Made by a program: the position numbers and the translations under genes. Under the pieces are notes generated by a model that saw only the letters and a program-made list of their open reading frames with translations, was not told the DNA's origin and made no database searches. From Tetracladium setigerum (taxonomy: Eukaryota; Ascomycota; Leotiomycetes; Helotiales): a DNA stretch of 64,000 nt. Positions 11,097-22,267 of this stretch are shown one piece after another (within the stretch, counting starts at the first letter, position 1; the number at the start of each line of letters is the position of its first letter). The stretch is taken from assembly GCA_031472005.1 (NCBI GenBank), contig PZJY01000004.1, positions 248,001 to 312,000 on the forward strand. The letters run 5' to 3'.

Positions 11097-11579
11097 CTAC
11101 ATCACGTAACAGATCTTGTGAATCTGACACAATCGCCAGCTGAGGGTCGTCTCTTCTACAAGAGGAGACTCAAAACTTGCTTTAGAAAGCCCCTTTACTC
11201 TATTTTCCTCTCTAGCAAGCTTCTGTAGCAGTAAAGATTGAACATGCAATATCCCCATAGCACACTGCACTTCCTCGGAGAAAGTGCTTCGTAGTTCCAG
11301 AGTCCGTTTGCGCTGAACTGTTTCGATCAGCTTCTCCTGGCGATAGAACTGTTTACGACGTTCCCATTCGCGACGGTAGCTTGTTCGCGCTTGAAAGCGC
11401 TTCAAGGGTTTGGAACCTTCTCGTGAGATTAGTATGTATGGGATAACTTCATGGAATGATACATGTTGGAGTTCTAGCTCGTCTGGATTAGTTGCTTCCT
11501 CTGGCTTTGTTGGTTTTCCCAACAGTGATACATCTAGAAGAGTACTCCGAATCCATTCTTGCTTTGAGGACTCTAGCAT
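11097..11579 (-). CDS. Hypothetical basic helical protein
   Basis: 160 codons from ATG 11579. I do not recognise the family. The central part (about residues 60-125) is very rich in Arg, Lys and Glu, with a heptad-like pattern (SYRREWERRKQFYRQEKL), suggesting a long helix or coiled coil. No signal peptide or membrane segment is seen. Upstream on the same strand, 11580-12000 holds two short frames that could be further exons, but I could not find a join with good splice sites. It may therefore be only the 3' part of a gene. Confidence 0.4.
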   Translation of the reverse strand: MLESSKQEWIRSTLLDVSLLGKPTKPEEATNPDELELQHVSFHEVIPYILISREGSKPLKRFQARTSYRREWERRKQFYRQEKLIETVQRKRTLELRSTFSEEVQCAMGILHVQSLLLQKLAREENRVKGLSKASFESPLVEETTLSWRLCQIHKICYVM

Positions 11580-12223
11580 GTTATTGTATTGTCTCTGACA
11601 GCCGTTGGATATGGTGTCGGCAGAAGATCAACGTTAAATGCTAAATCAGACCCATAAGGAAGTCTTGAGACTTCTAAGATTTTTAGATAGCCTGTATAGC
11701 TAAGTTGTATGTTGCTACACTTGAACGTTTGAGATCTTGTTGAAATCTCACTTAAAGTATGCATTGACTGAATAATGTACAACTCTAACTTCAATTTCTT
11801 TCAACTTTTGATCTTTTCTTAGTATGATGACCCCATCATCTAATTTTAGTAAGGTAAATATAGCCTCAAACATTTTCGTGAAGCCACAAACATACATTGC
11901 GCTTTTAGGTTCTCGTGTCATCGTCAATTTTACAGATTTACGACTTGACAGCCATTGGTCTCCCTCAAATACACCTCTTGAAGTCACTAGGATGTCATTG
12001 ACGTCCGTGGAATTTCAGATGCCAAATGATACAATACACTACAGTAACAATTGAGCAGCATTAGTACATCCTATATGTGATTATGAAGTCAGAATCCTTT
12101 ACAGTAGCAATCAGTTGTCATCACGAGGCATGATGAGCGCAAATTGGCAACGGTATACCAGCATTTATCAGAGATTTAATCTTCATTTCAAGAAACAACC
12201 CAGCAACTAGATCAAAATCGAGG
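11580..12223 (-). other. Possible 5' exons of the 11.1-11.6 kb gene
   Basis: Minus-strand frames at 11748-11987 and 11573-11794 have ordinary amino-acid composition and lie in line with the 160-codon frame downstream, but they are in different phases and no convincing intron connects them. Nothing else was seen. Confidence 0.25.
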
Positions 12224-12729
12224 ATGCGAATGACTCTATTTTCTCGAACGGCGGATATTCAGGCTAATTTTTCAGGTGATCTGAAGAAGCTTAAAGATCT
12301 GCACATTGATCGAGATGTCGCGCATATATCTATGTCTGGTGACATAACAGTTACACCTGGCCTCACAATATTGCTTGTCAAAGACATGATTGAATCGAAT
12401 GAGAGTGGAATTGTTGCCCTTGAATTGACACCAGTCAATGATGATGCCCGAGATCTACTTGTTGAATTGGTAGAACTGCTGAGCCCCCTACCAACGCTTA
12501 CATCGAAGAAGAAGTCGAAGTGCCTGATGGTCCCCAAATCTACCCCAGCAATTGGACAGAGCATAATTGCGGAATCGTCAAAAGTGATTGGTTTTTCAAA
12601 TTCAGGGGAGGTTATGTTATCACAATGCCTGCAGGCAACGACGATATTCCAGACTTCCTAGGCAGCATTGACGGCTTGTATCAAAATCAATCACGGCCAC
12701 TGTTGTTTCTATTGCTTTCTACCAAATAG
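12224..12729 (+). pseudogene. Hypothetical protein split by a frameshift
   Basis: An ATG-initiated frame begins at 12224 and reads sensibly to about 12485 (acidic, ending LLVELVELLSP). After that the neighbouring frame (12488-12729) takes over with better protein-like content: EEEVEVPDGPQIYPSNWTE, then DWFFKFRGGYVITMPAGND. No GT-AG pair of the right phase removes the break, which lies around the GTAGAACTG/CCCCC stretch at about 12470-12490. The family is not recognised. It is either a decayed gene or a one-base sequence error. Confidence 0.35.
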
Positions 12730-13520
12730 CGACGCAAAGGCTACTCAAGGCATGAAGCGAGCTATCGAGAATCACCAATTTAGAGAAGAAAAGCAATTGT
12801 TAGTAGATGGCCCATCATACGTTATAAATTGTGTAGATCAAGATTATTAAGCTATAATAGTACAGAACTTTGGCTGGTGGTCCCTTTTGCACGAATTTAA
12901 TGCACTTCTAGGTTCGTAAAGGTTATCTGTGTCCCTGAAGCCGTTCGTATTCAACTCAATTGTGCAAAGAAATCAACAAAGCTATTCCTAAAAAATCAAA
13001 TTGAGGCTTCCTCATGATAACTAGATTTCAAGTGTACAAGTAGGACACATATCATGATAACAATTATCGCAAGTGATGAATTCTTCTAACATCTTTTGTG
13101 CGGCATCACATCGGCAACAGTACCAAAACATATTCTAAGTTAGAGAAGCTATCAGGACGAATTCAAATCTGGGACACGGCTTGTTGATGTAGTCACAAAT
13201 GATACCTTATTTGTGATTTGTTGGTAGGCTTTGATCTGACATTACAGTACAATGGATGCATAAAGAAGATCAGTGGGCTAAAGTCCTAACGATGATCATG
13301 ACAGCTTCCTATTCCCGTTAAGAGGCCTGGTCATCGATAACATCAAGATGATGACGGTCTGTCAGCATAATCTAAAGATTAAAAGTTATTAATACAGTAC
13401 AGTTTAAACGTAAACTATATCTACTAGAGGGCTACAATAGATCTCCCATAGATTACGACATGGCCATCAGCCAACGCTAGGAACAAATCATCTAATGAGA
13501 TCCCAACCAACGATTCCAGC
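12730..13520. other. Intergenic, AT-rich
   Basis: No coding frame, repeat or RNA gene recognised. Confidence 0.5.
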
Positions 13521-13985
13521 ATGGCCACATCAACACACAGAAAATTGAGGAGTACCTTTATCCTAGTCAGGCAGAAATCGCAGAAATCAGCCATTCCGCA
13601 AAGTGGTTTAGACAAAGTCGTCGAAGAGGAGGAGGATGACAAATGGGAGGAAGAAGACTACGCTAACGATGAGGACGAAGAAGAGGATGAAATTGATGAT
13701 GATAGTGAGGAAGAAGATGATGGAGAGGAAGTGGAAGATAGTGAGGAAGGAGGTGATAGTGGTGATGACAGTGATGAATATGAAGAAGACTTTGTGGATG
13801 ATGGAGCCGAGGACAGCGAAGACAGTCAAGCAACATTCCTGCCGTCCACTTTCAATTCTGAAAGCGATTCCGACGAAGAGGGAGAGAGAACTGGAAACGA
13901 GGATGGAACTATTAGCTTGGTGGAGAATCTAGAAAATCTCGGCATAAGTTCCAATGAGTCAGAGAACAGCTCAAATCATCGTTGA
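13521..13985 (+). CDS. Highly acidic low-complexity protein
   Basis: 154 codons from ATG 13521. The first 30 residues are basic (MATSTHRKLRSTFILVRQKS), and residues about 34-100 are almost wholly Glu, Asp, Gly and Ser (GAGGAT/GATGAT-type codons). A Ser/Asp/Glu tail ends in LVENLENLGISSNESE. Acidic stretches of this kind occur in histone chaperones and nucleolar proteins, but no domain is present, so no role is assigned. The acidic run follows the repetitive GA-rich DNA, so expansion of a simple repeat may have shaped it. The terminal segment looks like normal protein. Confidence 0.45.
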   Translation: MATSTHRKLRSTFILVRQKSQKSAIPQSGLDKVVEEEEDDKWEEEDYANDEDEEEDEIDDDSEEEDDGEEVEDSEEGGDSGDDSDEYEEDFVDDGAEDSEDSQATFLPSTFNSESDSDEEGERTGNEDGTISLVENLENLGISSNESENSSNHR

Positions 13986-14113
13986 TACAATTTAGGTGCC
14001 TTTATCGATGTTTCAATCTTTGTAGAAGTACAGGTTCTAACAATAGTATCTAGTTAATTCATAGTCTAAATTGTTTAAAGGCAAGCAAGACCCCACGAAA
14101 AGTGAATCAATGT

Positions 14114-15001
14114 TTACAATGTTGGAATTGTAACATAAGCAGTAAAGAGCTCAGAAGAGATAGCAGCACTGTTCAAGTCTTGACCTTCGCTGTAACTGAC
14201 ATTCTCCTCAGAGGTCCCAAGACCGTCTACTAGATTGAGATCGATACACGTAGTATAGATCTCTAGCAAACCATTTGGCTGACCAGCAGTGCCAATAGCA
14301 GTAGGCCAGTCCCACACCCAGTAAAGAGTGTATACTCCTGGCGTCGCAATACTTGACGGTATCGTAATGTCGACTTCACACCATAAATCTGCACCCGTCA
14401 AGGAATCTGCTGTATGCGGAAATTCTTCCTGCCTGGCTTTAGAAATGTTGGACGTGTTTATTTGATAGCACTGGCCATCATCGAAATTTTGTTTTGATAG
14501 AAGTTTTCCCCGTTTATCCCCATCAGTTCCTTCGGAGTTCCAGACATTGTGAATGCTTAGAAGTGTGTCACTATCACTGGCCTCAGCGGTACCATATACG
14601 AAAACAGTACCACGATTTTCGGGCTTGCCAGGTTGATTGAAAGGTTCTGTGACATGTCCGTTTTCTTGGTATCGTAATGCTATCATATCCCCAGGAGAGG
14701 CTGTGAGAGCAGGACTGTTAGGTGTTTGGTTGCCCTTGCTTTGAGTACTACGACACATCAGATCTGTTGGAAAGACAATGTTACCAGCAGCTCGGCCATT
14801 TGGCGGTATCAAATTCACCATCTTGTCATCACTGAAACCCGGGGATGTGCGCAAAAAATTGCCTCGAGCATAACCTGGAGTGCCAATAAAGGTACCTCTT
14901 GAAGAAATTACTGAAACCTGCTCAACCCAAGAATGAGCTCGGATCGTCGAAGTCAGTTGCCAAAAGGCATAGTAGCGGGTTATTGTTGAAAGAGCAACCA
15001 T
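14114..15001 (-). CDS. Secreted HSWVE-type protein (DUF7492-like), possible histidine-brace enzyme
   Basis: 295 residues from ATG 15001. The 27 codons upstream begin with GTG and are not needed. After a 22-residue leader ending TSTIRA, the mature protein would start with His (HSWVEQV). This is followed by GYARGN, GFSDDKM, LIPPNG, a Cys at CRSTQ, ALRYQENGHVT, NRGTVFVYGT, NFDDGQCYQ and YTLYWVWDWPT. This order is characteristic of a fungal secreted family that I recall as DUF7492. An N-terminal His after signal cleavage plus the internal GHVT His and a buried Tyr/Trp resembles the copper histidine brace of lytic polysaccharide monooxygenases, but that is inference. The leader is weakly hydrophobic for a signal peptide. 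It is a single exon, expected to be extracellular. Confidence 0.7.
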   Translation of the reverse strand: MVALSTITRYYAFWQLTSTIRAHSWVEQVSVISSRGTFIGTPGYARGNFLRTSPGFSDDKMVNLIPPNGRAAGNIVFPTDLMCRSTQSKGNQTPNSPALTASPGDMIALRYQENGHVTEPFNQPGKPENRGTVFVYGTAEASDSDTLLSIHNVWNSEGTDGDKRGKLLSKQNFDDGQCYQINTSNISKARQEEFPHTADSLTGADLWCEVDITIPSSIATPGVYTLYWVWDWPTAIGTAGQPNGLLEIYTTCIDLNLVDGLGTSEENVSYSEGQDLNSAAISSELFTAYVTIPTL

Positions 15002-15590
15002 TCTCAAAGATTGACTGGGACTGCAAATTAGGTGGCCGAGCCTAGTATAAGTACTGAAGTACAAATACAAAGTATTTCTCACAAGGTATAATTAGTAACA
15101 GATATTAATAGTTGCCATTACCAAATATAGGTGAAAGAGCATCGTACAGTAGCTTATCAGTTCTTGATTATCGATTTCACAGCCGTCAATCAGACGAGCC
15201 AGGCCAGTCAGGCTGGTAGTACTATATGATCGGTCACTATGACTGAGATCATCTTGAGTACATATCATCGGCCGATGCTAACCCTCGGCTTGCACCGTGT
15301 TTCTTTGGAACCATGGGTATAACTCTTATCTGGAATGGTATTCAAAGACCCGTTCAAATTTGGAATTGAAGAACAGTAGAACACCTCGCCAAAGTTTATT
15401 ATCTGAGGCAGTAAGCGGTAAGGGAAGCGGAGCACTTGTCTTCAGCGCTATAAAGAGTTAGAAAAGTGGGATGAAAGACACTGGGACTTCTCGTGATGAC
15501 GACAATATATATCACAGGAATGCTGCTTCCAAGATGCATGGTAGATACAGTCAAATGGTTGCTATATTTGCCCTGAACCTAAGCATTAAA
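15002..15590. other. Intergenic
   Basis: Upstream region of the secreted-protein gene and spacer to the phosphatase remnant. No coding signal. Confidence 0.5.
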
Positions 15591-16138
15591 CTATAGAAAA
15601 TAATCTGGAACTGGCTTCTTCGACGGTGGTACAGCCTTCCGGTCCTGCTGTGGTGCTTCAAGTATTCGATACCGTCTCCCAGGTCTATTTCCAAATGTCG
15701 TTTCTTGACCCACTACACCTCCATTCACTTCCCCGTTACACCGCGAGATGATACTCTCGCCACTTCCGTCTTCGCAGAGCTCGAGGATTGCTTCGATGTT
15801 ACCACATCGGTAGCAGTAGTTTGGTGCAGACGAAACTGCAACAATTCTGTTGTCGAACATCTCTATAAATCCCCCCATGACAAGTTGGTGGGCTCTTGCA
15901 ATAAGAGATAGGTCGTTGGTGTAATTGAATTGTTTAATAATGTCGGCGCCAAAGAGCCAGCCGCTTCCTATGGGCGACAGACCCCATCCATCGATTTCGT
16001 CTGGATCTGACCGAGATCTAACATTGCTCCATCCGTTGGGACTTCTTGCTTCCGATCTAGAAGGTGGACCTTGTCGATTCTGTCAAGTAGCGGTAATAAA
16101 CCACCGTGTATGCAAAGCACTGCTCCGCAGGGATTTCC
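15591..16138 (-). pseudogene. PP2A/PPG1-like phosphatase, 5'-truncated
   Basis: This is the C-terminal half of a PPP-family Ser/Thr phosphatase catalytic subunit. Reading down the minus strand from 16138: AVLCIHGGLLPLLDRIDKV (metal-binding His-Gly-Gly motif), LLDRKQEVPTDGAML, then a frame break at about 16015, then SDPDEIDGWGLSPIGSG, LFGADIIKQFN, LIARAHQLVMGG, SSAPNYCYRCGN and the terminal PDYFL. PDYFL is the PP2A-group carboxyl-methylation tail. About 4 bases are missing between DL and SDP compared with the usual LWSDP. The N-terminal half, with GDIHGQ and GDxVDRG, is absent; different, plus-strand material lies there. An insert of about 20 residues is also present before the tail. Confidence 0.8.
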
Positions 16139-16470
16139 AAAGCTTTCCAGACTGGATCCTGATGCGTCGGTGTACAGGTGTTACCAGAATTACAAGCGAT
16201 GTGTTACGATTGTACTGGATAAAGATCGTAAATCGATATAAATTCGTAATGACCGATGTGAAAATGTTTCTTGATTACGCTGTAATATTCTTGTGTAATA
16301 TTGGAAACTACTTTGTATGTATTTTCCTGTACGAGAAGGGGAAAGTAGATCAGAAGTTCTTCCTGCCTTCAAGATTGACTTCCTTCGCCAGATTTCCCTT
16401 ATTCGTGCGCTTGCGATCAAACTCTTCAATGAGTCTAAAGACGCTATATTAGCAGAGCAACCTTGCAGTC

Positions 16471-17022
16471 TTGATCCGCCGAGTAACGTTACACAAAGTG
16501 CTTACAACCCAGATTGCTCCGAAATATCTCAACTTGCACTCGCATTCGATCAGTCCAGAGAAGGTCCGCAATCAGAGGGCCACAACGACAGATGGCTTCA
16601 AATGCAAAATTCCCCATGCCTCAGTCGAAATCTCGTGGAAACAATTGACAGACTTGCCGCTAGTGCACAGGCCGATATATGTTGACCGTGGCGATTATTG
16701 CTCCGACCTCAAGGACATTTGCCAGCTCTTAGAAAAGGCATAATCACATTTTGCAAATCCTTTGCGGTCGGAAATTAGCTCTTTTTATTAGCAAAGCTTG
16801 ATTATTGGAGATTTTGAAATGTATTAAGAAGGCTAAAGGTTGTGGGTTAAGGTTACAAGCTCACCATATGCGTTTGTGAAACCTTATCGCGATTTTATCG
16901 GCACAAGAGCAGAGTTTGAAGGCATTTTGGGACCTGTCAAGGATGAGACAAAGGCACTGACAAACTTTGTTCAGCAAGCTGACAAATTTGTAGAATGGGA
17001 GAGTGTATTGGAGCCTATTTAA
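16471..17022 (+). pseudogene. Fragmentary fungal frame, possible NLR N-terminal region
   Basis: Two short frames, 16471-16743 (ending YVDRGDYCSDLKDICQLLEK) and 16840-17022 (WVKVTSSPYAFVKPYRDF then TKALTNFVQQADKFVEWE), read like pieces of one helical protein interrupted by stops. The second resembles the helical N-terminal domains of fungal STAND/NLR-type proteins, but I cannot name the family with confidence. It runs opposite to, and abuts, the truncated phosphatase. Confidence 0.25.
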
Positions 17023-19561
17023 AGAGTGACATGGAGCTACTTGCTCTGTTTGGCTACACAGAATATAGCCCGATCACTGGTCAAGATCGTGAGTTCCTTT
17101 CCACCCTGCTCCATGACATCCTAGACCTACATTGTTTCTGATAGATTACAATTTATCTACAACTGGGCGTTGCTGGACTCCGTAGCCTGGAAAATTATAA
17201 CTAGAAGCAAAAGTAGGTTTCGTTGACGGACGATAATAGGAATGGGGTCAGGCGCATAGCAGGGTAAGCCTCTGAGACAATAACACCATATCTATTTCTC
17301 GCCTATCAAGCAGGGTCATTTTGCAATTTCCAGGTGTCTTTGACAGCAGGCGACCTCATGACAATTGAACAGAATCACCAACGCCCAGAGCTTGCCAGAG
17401 AAACGAATGATGGTACTAAGACTCGAAGTACTTTCATTTGATGATGAGGAATTTAAGGTTGAAAATACTAGGCTATTCAATCTCGTTACTTCACTTTTGA
17501 GTTCAAGTTTCCAAACATGTGGAACGGTGTGGCCTCTCATCAGTTCGCCACCTAGGACGAATGCCATCAAATTATCCATCTTTGGTCACCTATTTAGGCT
17601 GCTTGTCGACGCGTTCGCCGAGCTCATTCTACGGTGTACATGGTATATAGAATTGAATATCTTTTCTCTGGGGAGATGACCTATCTTTTTATATGAGTTC
17701 ATATGAGCGAGAGGAGTGCCCCACTGCAGCAATGTTACTGTAATGGATACTGCACTTAGCATCATCTTTGACAAGTGTTTCCTTCTCTCCTTTGCTAGTA
17801 CTCTATGCTCAAGGGCTTCATCGACCTGGATCTCAACAAGCCTAAGGCAGCGTTGATATCTTTCCGCCAGCACTGACCACTAGACATGACTTCTTGGACC
17901 CTCATGAAGAGTTGGTCGGCTCTAGTCTCAATGCAATCTCTATTTCCTATACCGAAATGAGTTAGCTCAATTTAGCCGAGCAATATGGCTCGCAGTCCAT
18001 AGAAATCCGCCTCAATAATCAGAGTCATCGCATTGGAACTTCATATAGCAATATGGTTAGTAACCTACTCCGAGAGGGAATGCCGGATAAAGCAGAGGAA
18101 ATGCCTAGGAAATGCCCGTCAATTAAAGATTTCTTGACAAGGACTTCTTAGATTCTAAAAATCTGCCCTTCTCTGGGTATATATTTATGTCGCTTATCAT
18201 GGTTTCACAAGCTAACGATTCTTTTCAACCATAGATGTGGTAAGTTACTTCTGAGTCAAATTCGGCTGGCAAAAAATCGACCAAAAGAGGCTTTTGGTTT
18301 CGATTTAGCGGCCTCGAATGTTCGTCAGAAAGTTCTCGGCCATGACTTGAAAACTTGTGTGTCCATATATTTATTTGCAAGCTTGCAGCATCGTTGTGGA
18401 CAATCACCAGACGTTGAGTGAGTAGATGAGTTCTTTATGAGGACCTAGGCTAAATACCGAGCTCAAGGGGAATTCAATGGGAATCAGTTTCCATAACCCA
18501 CGACTGTCCCAACGCTGCTGGGCACTGCACGAAGGCACTCTCAAGTGTCTGTCGAGGACACCACATGACTGCGTCACCCACATCAGTGACTAACAACATA
18601 TTTTTATTTATCTGATGCATCAGAGTATGACTACTACAGGTTGACGTCATGAATACTTTGGTAAATTTTCGTCAATTCTGTGACATGTTGCTTGAGCTTT
18701 TGTACTTAATTCTCATATTGTATAATATCCGCATCAACAGTTCCCCATCTCTCACCCTGAAGTTCAACACAAACTGAGATCTCTTGTCCAGTGTCTCAAT
18801 TTAATATTCGAGCAAAGACAAGGTCAGCACCCGGTGGCACAAATAGAAAGGATAGACAGTCGAGTGGCTGTACAGTAGTCTGCGCGATAAGGAAGAATAT
18901 TGATTTTGTGTCATGCCCAGTGAAGATCTGCCCTCAGGACCTCACCTAGAGCTGGTAGCTCTGATGGACACATTACCTGTCAGCATCTGAAGATTTTGAC
19001 AGCAGGTTCGCTCTATCTAGTGAACCTTGTACGTTAGGGTCACGTATGCTGTCACACTTTAAACGTCAGCTGTATGGCTTGCAGAATGTCTATTGTCATC
19101 AATGCAGTAATTATCAGTCTTGTCTTGACTTGAAGTACGCGTTAGCGCTTCGTCAGAATGCAGTACAAGAGCTGAGCAGAGATCTTCTCATCTTGAAAAG
19201 ACCTCCAAGTGATGTAAGGTTTCATTTCCAAACATGACCGGCTTGGCAACCTACAGACCAAAACGAGTTCTACACACACCCAGTCATCTCTTGCAGAATT
19301 ATGCATCTGGTGGAGGTAGAAAAGTCGCTCAGGCAGAAATACATCACACAAGGTCTGCTTCAACACATCGTGATCTTCAAGGTAAGAGATCCTAGGAGCG
19401 ACCGTATACCAACGTAACTTACTCATCATAGGGCAACAAAAGAAGTCATTTTCGACTCCCGAGATAAGTAACACAGGCTTTGTCAAAAAAGGTCCCCGGT
19501 TTAAGATAGTCAAGAAGCGCAGTGAGTAAAGATTACTCACTGTTACAGCATTGATAGTAAT
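17023..19561. other. Long gene-poor stretch
   Basis: No recognised gene. On the minus strand one frame stays open from 17873 to 17316 except for a single TGA at 17586-17588; it is Ser-rich and without motif. A 181-codon minus frame at 19142-19687 starts with TTG and overlaps the PHD gene, so it is treated as a shadow. The remainder is AT-rich. Confidence 0.4.
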
Positions 19562-20176
19562 TTGAATATAGAACTTGACAGCCGAGCAAAGCATGTCCGC
19601 GGACGTCACAGAATCACTTGTGAAGCCTGCAGGGCATATGGAACCTTGATTGAGTGCGATACTTGTACGAGCTCTTGGCACAGCCAATGCGTTCGCGTTG
19701 GTACCGTTCCAGACCCTGCTTCACCCCCAGCCTTCTGGAGCTGTCCCAAATGCCTTGACAAAACATCTCGGACAATGAATAGGTTGCCAAAGGAATTTTT
19801 ACGCCCTTTGGAAGGTGCTAGCAACATCAGATCTGGGCTTCTGCCTGGTGATGGAGGACCGCACGGAACGCTTTCTGGGCTACAAGAAGTCCAACAATGC
19901 TGCTTCAAGCTATCGAAGGCTCTTCAGCAAGACGTGGAAAAATCTCAATCAACCATACAGGTGCTTCAAGAAGCATTAAAGGCAAATGTATCCGAGGTCG
20001 CAGCCTTGAAGCTAGACGTGCATCACAAGGCTGGAGAGCTTGAAGAAGTTAGAACAGACAAAGAACGGGTTACTGCGGAGCTCAATCAGATTAAGGCAAA
20101 GAACTCTGAGTCTACGAGCAGAATGGCTGGAATTATGAAAACTGTTAAGGGATTTATTTATTCCCGGGATAGATAG
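19562..20176 (+). CDS. PHD-finger protein with coiled-coil tail
   Basis: The frame holds a complete C4-H-C3 zinc cluster: C20, C23, C32, C35, H40, C43, C61, C64 (numbered from 19562), with the typical W before the last CxxC (FWSCPKC). PHD fingers of this type read histone H3 tails in chromatin complexes. Residues about 105-190 are a predicted coiled coil (repeated Leu, Glu, Lys, Gln). The first codon is a TTG and the frame stays open upstream to a CTGTTACAG at 19541-19549. The real 5' end is therefore probably an upstream exon that I could not identify, and the start given is only the open-frame limit. The stop is at 20174-20176, followed by AT-rich transposon remains. Confidence 0.65.
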   Translation: MNIELDSRAKHVRGRHRITCEACRAYGTLIECDTCTSSWHSQCVRVGTVPDPASPPAFWSCPKCLDKTSRTMNRLPKEFLRPLEGASNIRSGLLPGDGGPHGTLSGLQEVQQCCFKLSKALQQDVEKSQSTIQVLQEALKANVSEVAALKLDVHHKAGELEEVRTDKERVTAELNQIKAKNSESTSRMAGIMKTVKGFIYSRDR

Positions 20177-20245
20177 GATGTTGAGATTTACTACTTACAC
20201 AAAGTTTAGCTCCACCGAAATTTGAATATGAACGGATCTTGTATA

Positions 20246-20273
20246 ACGCCTGTCCCTGCATCCCGAGACGCAC
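20246..20273 (+). repeat. Left terminal inverted repeat, family X copy a
   Basis: Pairs with 22240-22267. The outer core TGTCCCTGC and the inner GAGACGCAC are identical in both ends. Confidence 0.6.
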
Positions 20274-22239
20274 GGTGTCACGAGACGACTTTATAGTTTC
20301 AGAATTATATCTTTTCTCCTGGCAAGTCTATAAAGTTATTATTTATATGTTACTTTCTTTAATTATATCTTCCTAAGATAAGTACTTACTTTTAAAAAAA
20401 AGATTGTGTTTCAATATGCTATCGGTCTTTTTAGTAACGCCACCGATGGCTGTTTCCGCTTTCCCTTCCTTGCTTAATCGCGACGATATAAATCCTTTTA
20501 GAATTCGGAGCATTTAAGAAATAGTCCTATCACAAAGTTATACAGCTCCAATTTTTAAAGACACTTAGAGAAGGAAAGAGTGCATTCCGGGAGTTACTCC
20601 GGTGGAATGAGAGGGTGATATGTTTCAATGCTTAGTAATATAAATCAGCTTAGCGAAAAAGTTATTATGTTCACACCTGAGCTTGCTATGTCTAGTTAGT
20701 CACGGTTTTCTATTCTAACACGTGTGTGGCGTACACTAGTCAGGCGCGGGGTAACGGATTGGTAAAGAGCGGGATTTTGTAGCTTAACACGATGTTATCG
20801 ATTTTAAGATGCGGCACCCTCTTTACTTCCAATCCTTCGCTAGCTCGCGACCTATCGTCTTTGTCCGTATACATGCAGCCAGGACTTCAATTTGTAAGAT
20901 TAGTTAGGCGATATAAGATCTAAGAATCTTAGAGGAATTATAACCTCTTCGACTAAAGAAGTGCTTTCCTAAATCCCTATATAAAAGTCTCTAGGTTTCT
21001 TTATGCCACTTAACTTTCGTAAAATCATTGACGGTACAAATTTTACCCATGCTAAGAGTACTTTAATTAAAGCTATAAGCCCAATGCACATCATTTTCTC
21101 GTCTGCACACTCTAATGTTTTGTCTAGTCTTATATGCTAAGAGCGTAATGTTAGAACCTCCCATTCTTGAATATCGGCAAAGAAGGATCTCGGGTTTTAA
21201 AAGAGGTTGTGGTTTAATCTTGTTCGAAGTGTTAATGGGAAATCGACCTCTTAAATTCGTTCGTGTATTAAATCCGATAGCAGTCACCTCGTTAACATAT
21301 ACATAGACGATAATAATGTCTCTAGGCATAATTAGGAGATGTTTCCAACCCGGACCAGTATATTTAGCGTGTGCCTATATAGTCTCGGCCTTAAGTAAGA
21401 GCTTTGGAAGAATTGCGGTCGCCGCAGGTACTAACAGGGGAGTTTTCCGAAAGGAGTCGGCTTTATTCATGTTAGAGGCTGCGAGTGCGGCCATCATCTA
21501 TTCGATTTCATTCGTCATTCCACCTGCCTCGTGGAGGAAAGTAATTTTCTGTGATAGAGATAGTTAGTTATTGAAGTTTAAGGATAGCAAGGCTCATTTT
21601 GCAAACCGCTTAAAGAGTGCGAATCTATATCTTTACATCTATCGTAAGCAGCTTGATATCCAGGCTCGTAAGATAAGGCGTGATATCGGGCTTCATCTTA
21701 TAAAGGTCCGTTATATATTGCTTCTGGATTCCTAAAGCGTTTTGCGGCAGACCCTAAGGCTAAATATGCTTGAGGAAGGCCGGCAATGACCTAAATGCTC
21801 TAACGTTCTAGCCATAGATTCTGTAATTTATCCGAGATTACTACATCCACACCGCTTTTAATTAGGATTGATTGGAGGAGGTATCAGCCTGTGTGACGAC
21901 CGCACATAACATGGCGTATTCTGGCTGCCGCTACACTTAGTATAACTTTCTAACATCGTGATAGAATGTGGAATGTCGTTTCTAATCATTCTATAAGTTC
22001 CAAAAGTAATAAAAGCTTGACAGGAGTATTATAGGTAGAGGGATCTCATTACGCTATAATAAATACTCTTTATTTCCGGTAGGCAGCGACGACATAGTTA
22101 TAATTTTGGGAATGAATTTATCGGGAGTATTAAATAAGGTATACAATAGTACTAATATAGATATATATAGAACTTTTGATATATTTGCAGATTTATAGCT
22201 ATCTGGAGTCGAAGTACCTACGATCTGTCTCGTTATAGA

Positions 22240-22267
22240 GTGCGTCTCGCTACGCAGGGACAGACGT
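22240..22267 (-). repeat. Right terminal inverted repeat, family X copy a
   Basis: Inverted partner of 20246-20273. The same end type, with TAGCG after CCTGCG, is seen at 44591 and in reverse at 32998. Confidence 0.6.

Larger units (their letters stand above)
20246..22267. mobile_element. Decayed TIR element, family X copy a
   Basis: A block of 2022 bases bounded by imperfect inverted repeats, about 26 of 30 positions matching when the flanking TA is included. The left end reads ACGCCTGTCCCTGC, and the reverse complement of the right end reads ACGTCTGTCCCTGC. A TA dinucleotide lies outside each end (20244-20245, 22268-22269), as for Tc1/mariner-type insertion. The interior is AT-rich, and its short frames (21063-21329 minus, 21316-21567 plus) show no DDE, zinc-finger or CENP-B motif. 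Part of the right end recurs at 32998-33256 and 44175-44591. Family and autonomy are unknown. Confidence 0.6.

Noticed and set aside
13608..13829. Hydrophobic minus-strand frame (Phe/Ile/Val-rich), possible membrane protein
   Set aside because: It is the antisense of the Asp/Glu codon run of the acidic protein.
19142..19687. 181-codon minus-strand frame
   Set aside because: It starts with TTG, overlaps the PHD zinc-finger codons on the other strand and has no motif.
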